The notes: generated by a model from the letters alone, not told the origin. Counted from the stretch's first letter, positions 41,300 through 51,737 are shown. The stretch is DNA of 64,000 nucleotides from Afifella aestuarii (GCF_004023665.1 NZ_SAUF01000002.1:186001-250000), one strand, 5' to 3'. Made by a program: numbers and translations.

Positions 41300-43426
41300 T
41301 TGCAAGGGGAAAATCCGGGTATCCGCCGCACAGGTGGCGGGTCGCGTCAGCCTGTGTCCGTTCCGCCGAGACGGGTGTTGCCGGCGGTCTCCCGCTCGCC
41401 GCGCGCTTCCTCGCTGTTTCCATCTCCTGCCGATTTGCAGCGCCCGGACAGAGCGGCTCTGCCGGCCGATATCGCTTTCCTCGCCGGGCGCTGTCTCACG
41501 CCGAGAATGCTCGCTCTTGCGGCACAGCTCGCAAGACAGCGGGGAACCTCGGCCAGTCAGGAATTGATGGCCCTGCCGGGCTTTTCGCGCCCTCTCTACT
41601 GGCGGCTTCTTGCCGACCATCTCGGTCTGCCTTTCATCGCCGAGGGCGATCCGGTGACACTCCTGCCTGAGACCCTGCCGCCGGCTGCGGAAACCATCGT
41701 CAGGTCCAGGCGAATGCTCGTTGAAAAGGGCCCCGCGCGCATGCTCGTGCTCGCACCGGAAGGGCCGGCCCGGGTCGAGGAATTGCAGCGCCTTCTGATG
41801 CAGCGGCCCGAGATCAAAGGCCGCTTTGCGATCGCGGATCCGGCGACGATCCAGGCGTGTCTTTTGGCGCGCAACGATGCCGGCCTTGCCTATTGCGCCG
41901 CGCACCGGCTGGCGCGTGCAAAGCCGCAGCTTTCGGCGCTTCTCTGCAGCTCGCGCAAAGGACGGCTCGTAATCGGCGCTGCGCCGCTCGCCTTGATCGC
42001 TCTCATCCTCGTTTCACCCCTGCCTTTCGGGCGCATCGTTGCGATCCTCCTGAGCGCCTTCTTCTTTCTTTCTATGCTTCTCAAATCGGCCATCGCCTTC
42101 CTGCAGACGACCGAAAGGCCTGCCCGGCCTTTGAGCGATGCAAATTTGCCGAGTTACACGGTCCTTGTGCCGCTCTACCGCGAGGCCGGGATCGTGCCTG
42201 ACCTCATTTCCCATCTCGATCGCATCGATTATCCCTCCTCGAAGCTGCAATGCCTCCTGTTGATCGAGGCCGATGACGAAGACACGCTTGCCGCCGCGAG
42301 GCGTCATGCTCGCCATCCGCGTTACCAGATCGTCGCCGTGCCGCCGCAGGAGCCGCGCACAAAGCCGAAGGCTCTCGTCTACGGCCTGCCTTTCGCGACG
42401 GGGCGCCTCGTGGTCGTCTACGATGCGGAGGATCGCCCCGAGCCTGACCAGCTTCGTAAGGCGGCCGCCGTCTTTGCGGACGACCCGGCGCTTGGCTGCG
42501 TGCAGGCGCGGCTCACCATCGACAATACCGAGAATGTCATCTCGAAGTTGTTTGCGCTCGAATATGCGGCCAATTTCGATGTCTTCCTGCCGGCCCTCGC
42601 GCATTGGCGCATGCCGCTCCCGCTCGGCGGCACATCCAATCATTTTCCGCTCGCCGTCCTGAAGAGGATCGGCGCCTGGGATCCCTTCAACGTCACCGAG
42701 GATGCCGACCTCGGAATCAGACTCGCCCGCTACCATTATCGCAGCATCACGATCGCCTCGCGCACCTTCGAGGAAGCGCCGGTTTCGCTTTCGCAATGGA
42801 TGGGGCAGCGCCGTCGTTGGGTGAAGGGTTGGATGCAGTCTCTCCTTGTCGCCATGTGGCCGGTGCAGGGGTCTGCACCAGCTCTGACTGCGAAGGACCG
42901 CATGGCGGTTCTGGCCATTCTGGGGATGGGCGTTGCCGGACTTCTGGCCTACGCGCCTGCATGCCTTGTCGGGTTTCTTGCGGCGTTGGCCTTTCGCGGC
43001 ATGCCGGAGCCGGACGGCCTGCTCTCCTGGAGCCTTTTTGCAGCGAATTTTCTCAATGTGACAGTGCTCGTCCTGTCCTCGGCGACCATGGCCTTCCGCG
43101 GCCTGCGATCGGTCGGACGGACAGACCTCGTGCCGATGATTGCGTTTCTTCCGTTTTATTGGATGGCGATGTCGCTCGCCTCCTGGCAGGCGTTCTTCCA
43201 GCTGCTGCGCCGCCCGTTTCTGTGGGAGAAGACGGCCCACGGGTTGTCCAAGGCGCGCGGGATGAGGCCCGATGCCCAAAGTGGCGCGGCGAGGTGGCTC
43301 AGCACTTCAAGGTTCATAGCGTTGTGGCGCAAAAGGGCATGGTTTGGACCCCGGCGGCCCGGGCCTGCGATTTGCGGAACGACAGGCTGTGCGACCTCCA
43401 GCCGTCCTTCGCCTGCGGCTTCTTGA
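41300..43426 (+). CDS. Glycosyltransferase family 2 with N-terminal T2SSE_N-like domain
   Basis: A 708-residue membrane protein. Residues about 75-200 resemble the MshEN/T2SSE N-terminal fold (YWRLLADHLGLPFI). A transmembrane pair (about 218-260) precedes a processive-type GT2 domain with DAED (metal site), TEDADLG and QRRRW, and further spans follow (about 535-640). This is the layout of cellulose-synthase-like beta-glycosyltransferases. The TTG start with GGGGGGCGAGC upstream is the best available. The last 50 residues (Arg/Pro/Ser-rich) are unlike the family and may be a read-through tail. The product polysaccharide is unknown. Confidence 0.85.
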   Translation: MQGENPGIRRTGGGSRQPVSVPPRRVLPAVSRSPRASSLFPSPADLQRPDRAALPADIAFLAGRCLTPRMLALAAQLARQRGTSASQELMALPGFSRPLYWRLLADHLGLPFIAEGDPVTLLPETLPPAAETIVRSRRMLVEKGPARMLVLAPEGPARVEELQRLLMQRPEIKGRFAIADPATIQACLLARNDAGLAYCAAHRLARAKPQLSALLCSSRKGRLVIGAAPLALIALILVSPLPFGRIVAILLSAFFFLSMLLKSAIAFLQTTERPARPLSDANLPSYTVLVPLYREAGIVPDLISHLDRIDYPSSKLQCLLLIEADDEDTLAAARRHARHPRYQIVAVPPQEPRTKPKALVYGLPFATGRLVVVYDAEDRPEPDQLRKAAAVFADDPALGCVQARLTIDNTENVISKLFALEYAANFDVFLPALAHWRMPLPLGGTSNHFPLAVLKRIGAWDPFNVTEDADLGIRLARYHYRSITIASRTFEEAPVSLSQWMGQRRRWVKGWMQSLLVAMWPVQGSAPALTAKDRMAVLAILGMGVAGLLAYAPACLVGFLAALAFRGMPEPDGLLSWSLFAANFLNVTVLVLSSATMAFRGLRSVGRTDLVPMIAFLPFYWMAMSLASWQAFFQLLRRPFLWEKTAHGLSKARGMRPDAQSGAARWLSTSRFIALWRKRAWFGPRRPGPAICGTTGCATSSRPSPAAS

Positions 43427-43747
43427 TGCGAAGGAGCCGGGCCTTGAGGCGCAAGTTCTGTGGAGCGGTCTTCTCGCCTCCGGTTGAGCCTTAGGCGGCT
43501 TATGGTTAGAAAAGCCGTCCACCCAGGAAGCTGAGCTTCCGTTCCTCCAGAGGGCCGCTTTGTCTGCGGCCAGCATTCTTTGACGGTTTCTGTCGTTCGA
43601 CTGTGACGTTCGTCAACGAAATTCGGCTCGCAGGCTCCGCCTGGCACTTTTGTTCGTCACCCTGCCAAAGTGTGATCTTCACCGATCGAGCCTCCGGCAT
43701 AGGTTTTGCATCTGCGGCTTTGAACCCATGAGGATTTGAGAACAGGC
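43427..43747. other. Intergenic region before the trehalose synthase-like gene
   Basis: 321 bp with no supported gene. It contains small hairpins GGAAG-N5-CTTCC (43526-43540) and GGCCGC-N7-GCGGCC (43553-43571), the second followed by a mildly T-rich stretch, either of which could end the GT2 transcript. Confidence 0.5.
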
Positions 43748-45229
43748 ATGGCACAACTCATCGATTCCAACCACCACGCCTCGCTGAGTGACTACGAGCG
43801 CATCGCGCATCTCAGCAACGATGTGCGCGACCTCCGCGACGAAGCTGAAATGCTCCTGCCGAAATTGCAGGGACGGCGTGTCTGGATGGTCAATTCGACG
43901 GCCCATGGGGGCGGCGTTGCGGAGCTTTTGCCGCCGTTGATCACCATGCTGCGCGAGCTCGGCGTCGACGCCAACTGGCTTGTCATGGAAAGCGACGAGG
44001 ATGAGTTTTTCCGTCTGACCAAGCAGATCCACAATCTCATCCATGGAGCGGGAGACCCCGACCTCGGCAACGGCGCCCAGGCGCTTTACGAGAAGGTGAG
44101 CCATTCGGTTGCGGCCCGTCTCGCTGAATTCGTGAAGCCGAACGACGTTCTCGTCATCCACGATCCGCAGCCGCTCGGAGCTGGCGCGCTTCTGCGCGAG
44201 CGCATGGACCTGACCGCGATCTGGCGCTGTCATATCGGCCTCGACGAGGAGACCCCGGAAACCATCGCGGCCTGGGAATTTCTCGAGCAATGGGCGGTGA
44301 AATACGACCACACCGTCTTCACTGCGCCGGAATATATCCCGCGCTGCCTCGCCGGCCGGGCCAGCATCATCCATCCCTCCATCGATCCTTTGAGCAACAA
44401 GAACCGGGATCTGCCGGTGCATAAGCTGGCCGGCATCCTCGCCAATGGCGGTTTGATCACGGCGACCGGCCCGACATTGACGCCCCCTTTCGAAGAGCGT
44501 GCGCAACGCTTGCAGAGGAACGGCGAATGGGCCCCCGCGACCGAGCCTGAAGACCTGGGGCTTCTCTTCCGACCCATCGTCACGCAGGTATCCCGGTGGG
44601 ATCGCCTCAAGGGCTGGCTGCCGTTGATGCAGGGCTTTGTGAAGATGAAAGAAGCCTTGAAGGCGAACACGCTGAGCGAGGAGGAGCGCCGACCGCTCGA
44701 GCTGGCGCGGCTGGTGCTCGCCGGTCCCGATCCGGAATCGGTGACCGACGATCCGGAAGGTCTGGAGGCGCTGCAAGAAGTGATTGACACCTACCTCTCG
44801 CTTGACGCCGACCTGCAGAACGCGATCGCCGTCATTTCCCTGCCGATGACCTCGCCCAAGAACAACGCACTCATCGTCAACGCGCTGCAGCGCTGCTCCG
44901 ATATCGTCGTGCAGAATTCGGTTCGCGAGGGCTTCGGCTTGACGGTGACTGAGGCGATGTGGAAGCGCGCGGCGATCGTCGGATCTCCGGCGGCGGGCCT
45001 TCGCCAGCAAATCCGACCGGATCTCGACGGGCGCCTCGTGAAGGATGCCCACGACACCGACGATATCGCCCGCACGCTGACCGAGCTCTTGCTCGACCAG
45101 GAGCATCGGGACGCCTTTGGCCTGAGCGCGCAGCAGCGCGTCCACAACGAGTTCCTGGTCTTCGCCCATGTGCGCAATTGGCTGCGGGTTCTGGCGGAGA
45201 CGCTTGACGGCCGAGCTGCCGCAGCCTGA
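43748..45229 (+). CDS. TreT-like trehalose synthase, GT4 family
   Basis: A 493-residue retaining glycosyltransferase of the trehalose glycosyltransferring synthase type, which joins NDP-glucose and glucose into trehalose. MVNSTAHGGGVAEL near residue 50 is the family signature, with WRCHIGLD, HPSIDPLSNKN and the donor-site SVREGFGLTVTEAMW. ATG 43748 is chosen; its ribosome site is weak. The next gene is katE, so this is probably a desiccation/osmotic stress module. Family assignment is from pattern recognition, so related disaccharide synthases are possible. Confidence 0.82.
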   Translation: MAQLIDSNHHASLSDYERIAHLSNDVRDLRDEAEMLLPKLQGRRVWMVNSTAHGGGVAELLPPLITMLRELGVDANWLVMESDEDEFFRLTKQIHNLIHGAGDPDLGNGAQALYEKVSHSVAARLAEFVKPNDVLVIHDPQPLGAGALLRERMDLTAIWRCHIGLDEETPETIAAWEFLEQWAVKYDHTVFTAPEYIPRCLAGRASIIHPSIDPLSNKNRDLPVHKLAGILANGGLITATGPTLTPPFEERAQRLQRNGEWAPATEPEDLGLLFRPIVTQVSRWDRLKGWLPLMQGFVKMKEALKANTLSEEERRPLELARLVLAGPDPESVTDDPEGLEALQEVIDTYLSLDADLQNAIAVISLPMTSPKNNALIVNALQRCSDIVVQNSVREGFGLTVTEAMWKRAAIVGSPAAGLRQQIRPDLDGRLVKDAHDTDDIARTLTELLLDQEHRDAFGLSAQQRVHNEFLVFAHVRNWLRVLAETLDGRAAAA

Positions 45230-45346
45230 ACAGTCGGCTCCTGATCGGGAGCACCTGAACATGAAACATATGTCGGGCGGTGAACACCTCGCCGCCTGAC
45301 CTGCCGCTTCGCTTTCGCAGCTAAATAAAGTCTCCGCTGTTCCAAG

Positions 45347-45372
45347 GGAACGGCTCGCCTCTGCCTCGTGTT
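45347..45372 (+). promoter_or_regulatory. EcfG (ECF15)-like general-stress promoter for katE
   Basis: GGAAC (45347-45351), a 17-bp spacer and TGTT fit the EcfG consensus GGAAC-N16-17-CGTT with one mismatch. It is 56 bp upstream of katE, a typical general-stress-response target in Hyphomicrobiales. Confidence 0.6.
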
Positions 45373-45427
45373 GCGCCCCCGGATGGCCGATCGGCCATCC
45401 CGCGCCCCGCATCGAGGAGACAGTCTC

Positions 45428-47545
45428 ATGGCAAGATCTGAGCAGGATATGAAACCCGTCGACTTCGCCGACCAGAAGGTGCTGCGCGGCACGGGTGGCG
45501 AGGTGCATCAGGTCGCGAATGGCAAGAGAACGTCGCTGACCACGGCGCAGGGTGCGCCCGTCGCCGACGATCAGAACTCACTGAAAGCCGGGCGCCGCGG
45601 GCCGACGCTTCTGGAAGATCAGCACTTCCGTGAGAAGATCTTCCATTTCGATCATGAGCGGATCCCGGAGCGCGTCGTGCATGCCAGAGGCTTCGGGGCG
45701 CATGGCTATTTCGAGACCTACGAGAGCCTGTCAGATATCACTGCGGCCGATCTCTTTCAGCGCCCGAGCGAGAAGACGGATGTCTTCGTGCGCTTCTCCA
45801 CGGTGGCCGGCAACAAAGGCTCGGCCGATCTCGCCCGCGACGTGCGCGGTTTCGCTGTGAAATTCTACACGAAGGAAGGCAACTGGGACATTGTCGGCAA
45901 CAACATCCCGGTCTTCTTCATCCAGGACGCCATCAAGTTTCCCGACCTCATCCATTCCGCCAAGCAGGAGCCGGATCGCGGCTTCCCGCAGGCGCAGACG
46001 GCGCACGACAATTTCTGGGACTTCATTTCTCTGACGCCGGAATCGATCAACATGGCCCTGTGGATCATGTCGGATCGCACGATCCCGCGCTCCTTCCGTT
46101 TCATGGAAGGTTTCGGTGTCCACACCTTCCGTTTCGTCAATGCCGAGGGCAAATCGACTTTCGTCAAGTTCCACTGGAAGCCGAAGCAGGGCATGCAATC
46201 GGTCGTCTGGAACGAGGCGTTGAAGCTGAACGGCGCCGACCCGGACTTCCATCGCCGCGACCTGTGGGATGCGATCAAGATGGGCGATTACCCCGAATGG
46301 GAGCTCGGCCTGCAGCTCTTCGACGAGGATTTCGCCGAGAAGTTCGATTTCGACGTCCTTGATGCGACGAAGATCATCCCGGAGGAAGAGGTGCCGGTGA
46401 AGCCGGTCGGGCGCATGGTCTTGAACCGCTGCGTAGACAATTTCTTCGCCGAAACCGAGCAGGTTGCCTTCCATACCGGTAATCTCGTGCCGGGCATCGA
46501 CTTCACCAATGACCCACTCCTGCAGGGGCGCAACTTCTCTTATCTCGACACGCAGCTGTCGCGCCTCGGCTCCACCAATTTCACGCATCTGCCGGTGAAC
46601 GCCCCACGCTGCCCCTTCCATCACTTCCAGCAGGACGGCCACATGGCGTTCCACAATCCGGTGGGGCGGGCGAACTACGAGCCGAATTCCTGGAGCGGGG
46701 AGGAAGGCGGGCCGCGCGAGGACCCGAAGACGGGCTTTGCCTCGCATCCGGAAGCCGTCGAGGGCGAGAAGGGCCGCGTGCGCTCCGAGACTTTCGCCGA
46801 TCATTACAGCCAGGCCCGGCAATTTTACCTGTCGCAGACCGATGTGGAAAAAGGCCACATCATCTCCGCCTTCACGTTCGAGCTTTCCAAGGTGGAGACG
46901 CCTGAAATCCGCGCCCGCATCGTCGCTCATCTGAGGAACGTCGATGAGGAACTGGCGAAAAAGGTAGCGGACGGGCTGCGTCTCAAGACAATGCCGGAGC
47001 CGATCGAAGCGGCCATGCCGACGAAGATGGAGCTCAAGGCTTCGCCCAAGCTCTCAATCGTTTTGAACGGTCCGGAGAGCTTTGCCGGCCGCAAGCTCGG
47101 CGTTCTCGTTACTGACGGCGTCGACATCGATCTCGTGAAAGCCCTGAAAGCGGCTGCCGAGGCCGAGGGTGCGATGATCGAATTCGTGGCGCCGATGGTG
47201 GGTGGCGTCGAAGCCTCCGACGGCACCTGGATCGAGGCCGATGAGAAGATCGATGGCGGCCCTTCCGTCCTTTACGACGCGGTGGCGATCCTGACGTCCG
47301 AGGATGCGGTCACCGCGCTTGCCAAGATGCCGCCCGCGAAGGATTTCGTCTCCGACGCGTTCGTGCATTGCAAGTTCATCGGTTATTCGCAGGCGGCGAA
47401 GATGCTGTTCGAGAAGGCGGGAATTGCCTCCGACATGGATGCGGGCTGCGTCACTCTTTCCGACGCCGGCGAGGCCAAGACTTTCGTGAAGAGCCTCGGC
47501 AAGCTGCGCGTCTGGGATCGCGAGCCGAAAGTGAGTGCCGGCTGA
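45428..47545 (+). CDS. katE: Large-subunit (clade 2, HPII-type) catalase
   Basis: A 705-residue haem catalase decomposing H2O2. The catalytic His lies in [13 protein letters not shown] (about residues 79-91), the N-terminal core runs to about 560, and the C-terminal flavodoxin/DJ-1-like domain (about 545-700) typical of clade 2 is complete. [11 protein letters not shown] marks the haem-side wrapping region. GAGGAG precedes ATG 45428. It is likely controlled by the EcfG-like promoter and ends in a terminator. Confidence 0.95.
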   Translation: MARSEQDMKPVDFADQKVLRGTGGEVHQVANGKRTSLTTAQGAPVADDQNSLKAGRRGPTLLEDQHFREKIFHFDHERIPERVVHARGFGAHGYFETYESLSDITAADLFQRPSEKTDVFVRFSTVAGNKGSADLARDVRGFAVKFYTKEGNWDIVGNNIPVFFIQDAIKFPDLIHSAKQEPDRGFPQAQTAHDNFWDFISLTPESINMALWIMSDRTIPRSFRFMEGFGVHTFRFVNAEGKSTFVKFHWKPKQGMQSVVWNEALKLNGADPDFHRRDLWDAIKMGDYPEWELGLQLFDEDFAEKFDFDVLDATKIIPEEEVPVKPVGRMVLNRCVDNFFAETEQVAFHTGNLVPGIDFTNDPLLQGRNFSYLDTQLSRLGSTNFTHLPVNAPRCPFHHFQQDGHMAFHNPVGRANYEPNSWSGEEGGPREDPKTGFASHPEAVEGEKGRVRSETFADHYSQARQFYLSQTDVEKGHIISAFTFELSKVETPEIRARIVAHLRNVDEELAKKVADGLRLKTMPEPIEAAMPTKMELKASPKLSIVLNGPESFAGRKLGVLVTDGVDIDLVKALKAAAEAEGAMIEFVAPMVGGVEASDGTWIEADEKIDGGPSVLYDAVAILTSEDAVTALAKMPPAKDFVSDAFVHCKFIGYSQAAKMLFEKAGIASDMDAGCVTLSDAGEAKTFVKSLGKLRVWDREPKVSAG

Positions 47546-47569
47546 ACACAGCGAAAGCGACAACAGGAA

Positions 47570-47596
47570 GGGGCGGCGTCCTGGCCGCGCCTTTTT
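47570..47596 (+). terminator. Intrinsic terminator of katE
   Basis: GGGGCGGC and GCCGCGCC pair with one mismatch around a 6-nt loop and are followed by TTTTT. Confidence 0.8.
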
Positions 47597-47623
47597 CGTC
47601 TGCAAGCGGCCTTTGCGATAAAG

Positions 47624-48298
47624 TCAGCGCTTGCGGCGCCGCTCCGACAAAAAGGCGCCGATTATGGCGATAAGCGCGGCGGCAAACGGGATCCAGGCTT
47701 CAAAAGTGCCGATCGTCTGAAGCGTGGTCCAGCTCGCGAGACACCACACGAGCGGCACCGGCAGGGCGAGGGAGATCAATGGGCACCGTCTCGCCAGAAG
47801 GAGAATGCCGAGCGTGGCAATTGCGGTTGGATCCGGGGCGAGTGCAAAGATCTCGCCCTGGCCGAGGGGCCGGCCGGTCGCAAGCGGCAGGAGAGGGTGC
47901 AGCGCGAGCGCGTAGACGAAGAGGCCTGCGCCGAGCTCGGATCTAAGGCCGCGTGACCCTGCGAAAGCGCTCTCTCGTCGTGCGAAAGCGAAGAGAAGGA
48001 TCGCCGCCTCGGCCAGGAACGGCGGGATCGCATAGAGAGCCGCCCAGTTGATCGGCTGATAGCGTTGCCAGAGGAACAAGGCGGTGACGGAGACCCACGC
48101 GGCGGCGAGCAGGACGCCGGCGATCGGGCCGGACCATGGGCGTTGCCGAAGCGCCAGGACGAGGATGAGGGTGCCGCCGGCGAGCGCCACGATCTGCGCG
48201 GGCCACAAAGCCGCATTCTGCAGCTCAAACAGCCGCCAATAAACCTCTTCGGAAAAGAGCAGGAAATCGGCGGGCCGGTAGCTCCACCATGTGCTCAC
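47624..48298 (-). CDS. DUF6064-type multispanning membrane protein
   Basis: A 224-residue inner-membrane protein with about seven hydrophobic segments. The N-terminus STWWSYRPADFLLFSEEVYWRLFE matches the DUF6064 family as I know it; function unknown. The GTG start overlaps the TGA of the upstream aldo/keto reductase gene (GTGA), so the two are translationally coupled. It ends with a basic ERRRKR tail. Confidence 0.8.
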   Translation of the reverse strand: MSTWWSYRPADFLLFSEEVYWRLFELQNAALWPAQIVALAGGTLILVLALRQRPWSGPIAGVLLAAAWVSVTALFLWQRYQPINWAALYAIPPFLAEAAILLFAFARRESAFAGSRGLRSELGAGLFVYALALHPLLPLATGRPLGQGEIFALAPDPTAIATLGILLLARRCPLISLALPVPLVWCLASWTTLQTIGTFEAWIPFAAALIAIIGAFLSERRRKR

Positions 48299-49239
48299 AG
48301 GATGTCCCGCACATGGGCCGACATCCTTGTGCGCAGTTCAGGCTCGGGCAGAGGACCGGAGGCGGCGGCCATGTTCTCGCGCGCATGCTCCGGCACGGTC
48401 GTCGCCGGGATTGCAACGGTGACGGCCGGATGCGAGAGGATGAATTTCAGGATGAACTGCGCCCAGCTCGAGGCGCCGATCTCCGCGGCGAAATCCGGCA
48501 ATGGCCTGCCTTCGAGCCGGCGTGTCAGAGAACCCTGGCGGAACGGCCGGTTGACGATGACAGCGATGCCGCGCTCGCGCGTCAAGGGCAGGATGCGTTC
48601 CTCCACCTCCCGGTCGAGCACGTTGTAGCTGATCTGCACGAAGTCGAGCGGCTGGTTCGCCATCACCTCCTCGAAGAGATCGTGGCGCCGGCCTTCCGAC
48701 GTGGTGATGCCGACATAGTCGATCTCGCCGCCGTCTTTCTTGTCGAAAAGCATCGGCAGATGCGCCTCCCAGGCGCGCAGATTGTGCACCTGCATGAGCG
48801 AAAAGCGCGGTACGTTCCATTTGCGTCGCGATCGTTCGATCTGCTCCGGGCCGTCTTCCGCCGAGGATGTCCACACCTTGTCGGCCGCAAGAAGTCCCTC
48901 CGGTCGGCCGAGCTTCGACAAGCCATAGCCGAGCGTGTCCTGCGAGGAGCCGTACATCGGCGAGGAATCGATCACCCGTCCGCCGCTGTCGAAGAAGGCC
49001 TCCATCACCTGCGCGCTGCGGTCGAGAAGCACCGGATCGTTGCCGACATTGAAGGTGATCCAGGTGCCAAGGCCAACAGCCGGGATCATCTCGCCGCTGG
49101 AGGGGATTTTTCGCTTACCGGGCTCAGCCACCTGCGCCTGTGAAGGCGTGACCGGCAGGGCGGAGGCGAGAGCGAGTGCCGCGCCGCCGGAGAGAAGCGC
49201 GCGCCGGCTCAAGGGGGGTGTTCTGAGATCGTCCATCAC
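48295..49239 (-). CDS. Tat-exported aldo/keto reductase
   Basis: A 314-residue protein with a twin-arginine signal (PLSRRALLSGGAAL, 9-22, cleavage near SQAQ) before an AKR barrel. The catalytic tetrad is complete: Asp91, Tyr96, Lys121 and His152. Periplasmic AKRs with Tat signals occur in Proteobacteria, but their electron donor is unclear because NADPH is not expected in the periplasm. It is translationally coupled to the DUF6064 membrane protein, a possible partner. Confidence 0.87.
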   Translation of the reverse strand: MMDDLRTPPLSRRALLSGGAALALASALPVTPSQAQVAEPGKRKIPSSGEMIPAVGLGTWITFNVGNDPVLLDRSAQVMEAFFDSGGRVIDSSPMYGSSQDTLGYGLSKLGRPEGLLAADKVWTSSAEDGPEQIERSRRKWNVPRFSLMQVHNLRAWEAHLPMLFDKKDGGEIDYVGITTSEGRRHDLFEEVMANQPLDFVQISYNVLDREVEERILPLTRERGIAVIVNRPFRQGSLTRRLEGRPLPDFAAEIGASSWAQFILKFILSHPAVTVAIPATTVPEHARENMAAASGPLPEPELRTRMSAHVRDIL

Positions 49240-49329
49240 CTCTATCTGGCGTCACCGCGCCGGCCCGCAAAGGCGCGGGCCTCAACAAGCCGTGAGGCGT
49301 CCGGAGATCTCAGGAAGCGAGAGGAGGAT

Positions 49330-49404
49330 TGGAGCGGGCGATCGGGATCGAACCGACGACATTCAGCTTGGGAAGCTGACGTTCTACCACTGAACTACGC
49401 CCGC
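49330..49404 (-). tRNA. tRNA-Gly(CCC)
   Basis: The 75-nt sequence folds as a cloverleaf: acceptor GCGGGCG/CGCCCGC, D-arm with AGTGGTAG, anticodon stem CAGC/GCTG with loop TTCCCAA (anticodon CCC), T-arm with GGTTCGATCC, discriminator T and encoded CCA. It reads the codon GGG. Confidence 0.95.
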
Positions 49405-49535
49405 GGCCGGGTCGCAAATTGGCCGCGGCCGGCCCTCCCGTCAAGCAGGATCGGAGGGGCCGTCGCATTTTCTCTGAAGAGGCACGGCGCGCCGCGATGG
49501 TCGAGACGACCAGAGGCCGCGCGCCGGCCGGCCGC

Positions 49536-51146
49536 TCACGCGGCGAGTTTGCCTTCGAGAGCCTTTGCAATCAGCGCCCGTGTCTCACCGATGCCGTAAA
49601 GCGCCACGAAGGAGCCGAAGCGTGGCCCCTGGTCCTGGCCGAGAAGCACCTGGTAGAGCGCCTGAAACCAGTCGCGGAGATTGCCGAAATCGTGCGCCTT
49701 ACCGACGGCATAGACCTCGTTTTGGATCTCCTCGCCACTGGCGTTGTCCGGCAGCGCCGTAAGACGCTGGTCGAGATCGGCCAGAGCGGCTTTCTCGGTG
49801 TCGCTCGGTGCGCGGAAGCTTTTCGTCGGTTTGACGAAATCGTTGTAGTAGCGGATCGCGTAGCCGACGAGCTCGTTAAGTGCTGGATGGCTTTCCGCGC
49901 TAGCCCCCGGGGCATAGCGGGAGATGAAGCCCCAGAGAACACGGGCATCTTCGGAATTCGATGCCGAGACGAGGTTGAGGAGCATGGCGAACGAAACCGG
50001 CATCTCGACTTCCGGCGGCTTTCCGGAATGGATGTGCCAGACCGGATTGACGATCTTCTGCTCCGGCGCCTGCGTGTCATAAGCGGCAAGATGCGAGAAA
50101 TATTCATCGACCGCCCGCGGGATGACGTCGAAATAAAGCCGCTTCGCTGAGCGCGGCTTCTGGAACATGTAGAGCGCGAGGCTCTCCGGCGAGGCATAGG
50201 CGAGCCACTCGTCGATGGTGAGCCCGTTGCCGCGCGACTTTGAGATTTTTTCGCCGTTCTCGTCGAGGAAGAGCTCGTAATTGAAGCCCTCGGGCGGATT
50301 GCCGCCGAGCGCGCGGCAGATCTGCGAGGAGAGGCGGACGGAATCGATGAGATCCTTGCCGGCCATCTCGTAGTCGACGCCGAGCGCCGTCCAGCGGAGC
50401 GCCCAGTCGGCCTTCCACTGGCACTTCACCTGGCCGCCGGTCACGCCCACCGTCACCTCCTCTTTCGTCTCCGGATCGAGATAGGTGATGGTGCCGGCCT
50501 CAGGGTTGCGCGCAATCGTCGGCACCTGCAGGACGATGCCGGTCCGCGGGCAGATCGGCAGAAACGGCGAATAGGTGGCGCGCCGCTCCTCGCCCAGCGT
50601 CGGCAGAATGATCGCCCGCACTTTCTCGTAGACGGCGAGCATCTTGAGAAGCGTCTCGTCGAAGCGGCCGCTCTTGTAATAATCCGTCGCCGAGGCGAAT
50701 TCGTACTCGAAGCCGAATGTGTCGAGAAAGGCGCGCAGCCGCGCATTATTCGCCCGTCCGAAGCTGTCGTACTCGTTGGAGAACGGGTCGGGCACCTCCG
50801 TCAGCGGCTTGCCGAGATGCGACTCCATCATCTCCCGATTCGGCACGTTCTCCGGCACTTTCCGGAGGCCGTCCATGTCGTCGGAAAAGCAGAGGAGGCG
50901 GGTCGGCACGCTGTCTTTCGTCAGGACGCTGAAGGCGTGGCGCACCATCGTCGTGCGCGCCACCTCACCAAAGGTGCCGATATGCGGCAGGCCGGAAGGG
51001 CCGTAACCGGTCTCAAACAGGATTTCGCGTTTGTCTCCGCCACGTTTCTCCAGCCGATCGATCAGCTTGCGCGCTTCCTCGAAAGGCCAGGCCTTCGAGA
51101 CTTGTGCGGCTGCGAGCCATTCTTCGGGCAGAGATTGGGCAGACAT
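49536..51146 (-). CDS. lysK: Lysine--tRNA ligase, class I
   Basis: A 536-residue class I lysyl-tRNA synthetase, the archaeal/alphaproteobacterial type unrelated to LysS. The HIGH-like motif is HIGT (55-58) and the KMSKS-like motif KISKS (300-304). The zinc/anticodon C-terminal alpha-helix cage follows. It charges tRNA-Lys with lysine and is the only synthetase gene in the window. Confidence 0.95.
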   Translation of the reverse strand: MSAQSLPEEWLAAAQVSKAWPFEEARKLIDRLEKRGGDKREILFETGYGPSGLPHIGTFGEVARTTMVRHAFSVLTKDSVPTRLLCFSDDMDGLRKVPENVPNREMMESHLGKPLTEVPDPFSNEYDSFGRANNARLRAFLDTFGFEYEFASATDYYKSGRFDETLLKMLAVYEKVRAIILPTLGEERRATYSPFLPICPRTGIVLQVPTIARNPEAGTITYLDPETKEEVTVGVTGGQVKCQWKADWALRWTALGVDYEMAGKDLIDSVRLSSQICRALGGNPPEGFNYELFLDENGEKISKSRGNGLTIDEWLAYASPESLALYMFQKPRSAKRLYFDVIPRAVDEYFSHLAAYDTQAPEQKIVNPVWHIHSGKPPEVEMPVSFAMLLNLVSASNSEDARVLWGFISRYAPGASAESHPALNELVGYAIRYYNDFVKPTKSFRAPSDTEKAALADLDQRLTALPDNASGEEIQNEVYAVGKAHDFGNLRDWFQALYQVLLGQDQGPRFGSFVALYGIGETRALIAKALEGKLAA

Positions 51147-51323
51147 TTTTCATCCTGGTGGTTGAGCGATTGTGGGCGATGCCGGGTCGTCATGAGCCGG
51201 TGCCGCAATCTGGGAGCGCAGCTCTAGCGCAAGGAAAGCGTGCCGTCGAGGCGCAGGCCAGCTTGCGAAGGGGCGTGGGCGAACATAGCTACGCGGCAGT
51301 AGCAGCCGGCCAAGGAGCCCAGA

Positions 51324-51737
51324 ATGCCGCAAACGGTTTCCACCCAGGATGCCCTCGTCTACGCCATGGTCACGGTCTCGGCCGTGGACGGCCATATGGC
51401 TGATCCCGAACTCATGACGATCGGCAATCTGACGCGCTCTCTGCCGGTCTTTTCAGGCTTCGACAGCGACCGCCTGCCGGATGTGTCGCGCACCGCTGCC
51501 GAAATCCTCGCCGGGGCGGACGGGCTCGAAAACATGATGTCGCTGCTCGAAGACGCGGTGCCTGAGAAGCTCTACGACACGCTTTACGCCATGGCTGTCG
51601 AAGTGGCGGTGGCCGATCTCGATCTGCCCCAGGAGGAGTTGCGCTTTCTCAGCCTGCTGCGCGACCGGCTCGCTATCGACAAATTGACGGCGGCGGCCCT
51701 GGAGCGTTCGGCTACGGCCCGCTACCGTCGCGTTTAA
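51324..51737 (+). CDS. TerB-like protein
   Basis: A 137-residue all-helical cytoplasmic protein. The pattern ALVYAMVTVSAVDGHMADPEL, EKLYDTLYAMAVEVAVADLDL and EELRFLSLLRDRL is the duplicated acidic motif of the TerB/tellurite-resistance-B fold. The exact role in cells is unknown; the family name does not prove tellurite resistance, and no other ter genes are present. AGGAG precedes the ATG. It may share a transcript with the downstream desaturase-like gene. Confidence 0.85.
   Translation: MPQTVSTQDALVYAMVTVSAVDGHMADPELMTIGNLTRSLPVFSGFDSDRLPDVSRTAAEILAGADGLENMMSLLEDAVPEKLYDTLYAMAVEVAVADLDLPQEELRFLSLLRDRLAIDKLTAAALERSATARYRRV

Noticed and set aside
43642-43655. Possible sigma-54 promoter TGGCAC ahead of the trehalose synthase-like gene
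   Set aside because: The -12 GC dinucleotide is missing at the required spacing.
43679-45508. 609-codon open frame antisense to the trehalose synthase-like gene
   Set aside because: No recognisable domains; the plus-strand gene has clear GT4 signatures.
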